Below are positions 6,005 through 6,012 of a stretch of DNA of 6,012 nt, in pieces. The translations under genes were made by a program, and so were the position numbers. The notes under the pieces were generated by a model, which was given only the letters and a program-made list of their open reading frames with translations, made no database searches and was not told where the DNA came from. The stretch comes from JANQUM01 sp047630355 (lineage in GTDB: Bacteria; Bacteroidota; Bacteroidia; Cytophagales; Spirosomataceae), in NCBI GenBank assembly GCA_047630355.1, contig JBLHXN010000178.1, positions 1-6,012 on the forward strand, in the 5' to 3' direction. The stretch's first letter is position 1. Every line of letters begins with the position of its first letter.

Positions 6005-6012
6005 GAAGTTAT

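Larger units (their letters stand above)
5695..6012 (+). CRISPR. CRISPR-like array, left end; continues past the right edge
   Basis: Four repeats (5695-5760 decayed, 5791-5842, 5873-5922, 5953-6004) are separated by gaps of exactly 30 nt (5761-5790, 5843-5872, 5923-5952) that are mutually unrelated over most of their length. A fourth gap begins at 6005. Repeats of 50-52 nt that start with GTTGTGAATTGATT and end in TTACATT, with 30-nt spacers, resemble the long type II-C repeats of Bacteroidota, which are usually 46-48 nt and often start GTTGTGATTTG. Gap length stays constant although repeat length varies, as expected for spacers measured by an integration complex. The left repeat is the worst, so this is probably the old, leader-distal end, with cas genes, if any, outside the window. 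Against a plain CRISPR: two repeat forms alternate, and two spacers share their first eight bases. A tandem repeat of another kind remains possible. Confidence 0.65.

Noticed and set aside
1..6012. tRNA, rRNA, transposase or insertion-sequence ends
   Set aside because: No matching conserved sequences, transposase frames or terminal inverted repeats were seen on either strand.

Overview
The window looks like a chromosomal piece from a Bacteroidota bacterium, most likely of the Cytophagales. The reasons are the moderately AT-rich DNA, the lack of Shine-Dalgarno sequences before the starts, a TAnnTTTG-type -7 element before the largest gene, and the families present (a long Bacteroidota-style CcmF, thioredoxin proteins with signal peptides, a small outer-membrane barrel-like protein). 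Genus and species cannot be read from the sequence.

Left part (1-2203, minus strand). Three genes for exported proteins read leftward. The first (2203-1502) encodes a probable small outer-membrane beta-barrel protein. Seven bases further on begins a periplasmic thioredoxin-fold protein with a WCKPC active site and a helical, TPR-like tail (1486-119). After a 64-base gap holding a perfect 16-bp tandem duplication, the first 18 codons of a third gene, again with a signal-peptide start, run off the window edge (54-1).

Middle (2204-5437, plus strand). A 129-bp divergent intergenic region separates that cluster from ccmF (2333-4870), the haem-lyase subunit of System I cytochrome c maturation. CcmF keeps the tryptophan-rich WWD-type motif and all four expected haem-ligand histidines, and carries an unusually large periplasmic domain before its last helix. 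A 141-residue exported two-helix membrane protein of unknown function follows (4959-5384), closed by a strong intrinsic terminator. The neighbouring periplasmic thioredoxin could bear on the apocytochrome thiols that CcmF needs reduced, but only gene order suggests this.

Right part (5438-6012). A small 44-53 codon ORF is followed by a gene-free stretch with a CRISPR-like array that continues past the right edge. It has three well-preserved 50-52 nt repeats and one decayed, longer repeat, separated by three gaps of exactly 30 nt. The repeats begin like Bacteroidota type II-C repeats. They come in two forms that alternate and differ in a 15-17 nt core, and two adjacent spacers start with the same eight bases. 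No cas gene is visible. This array end is the most unusual part of the window.
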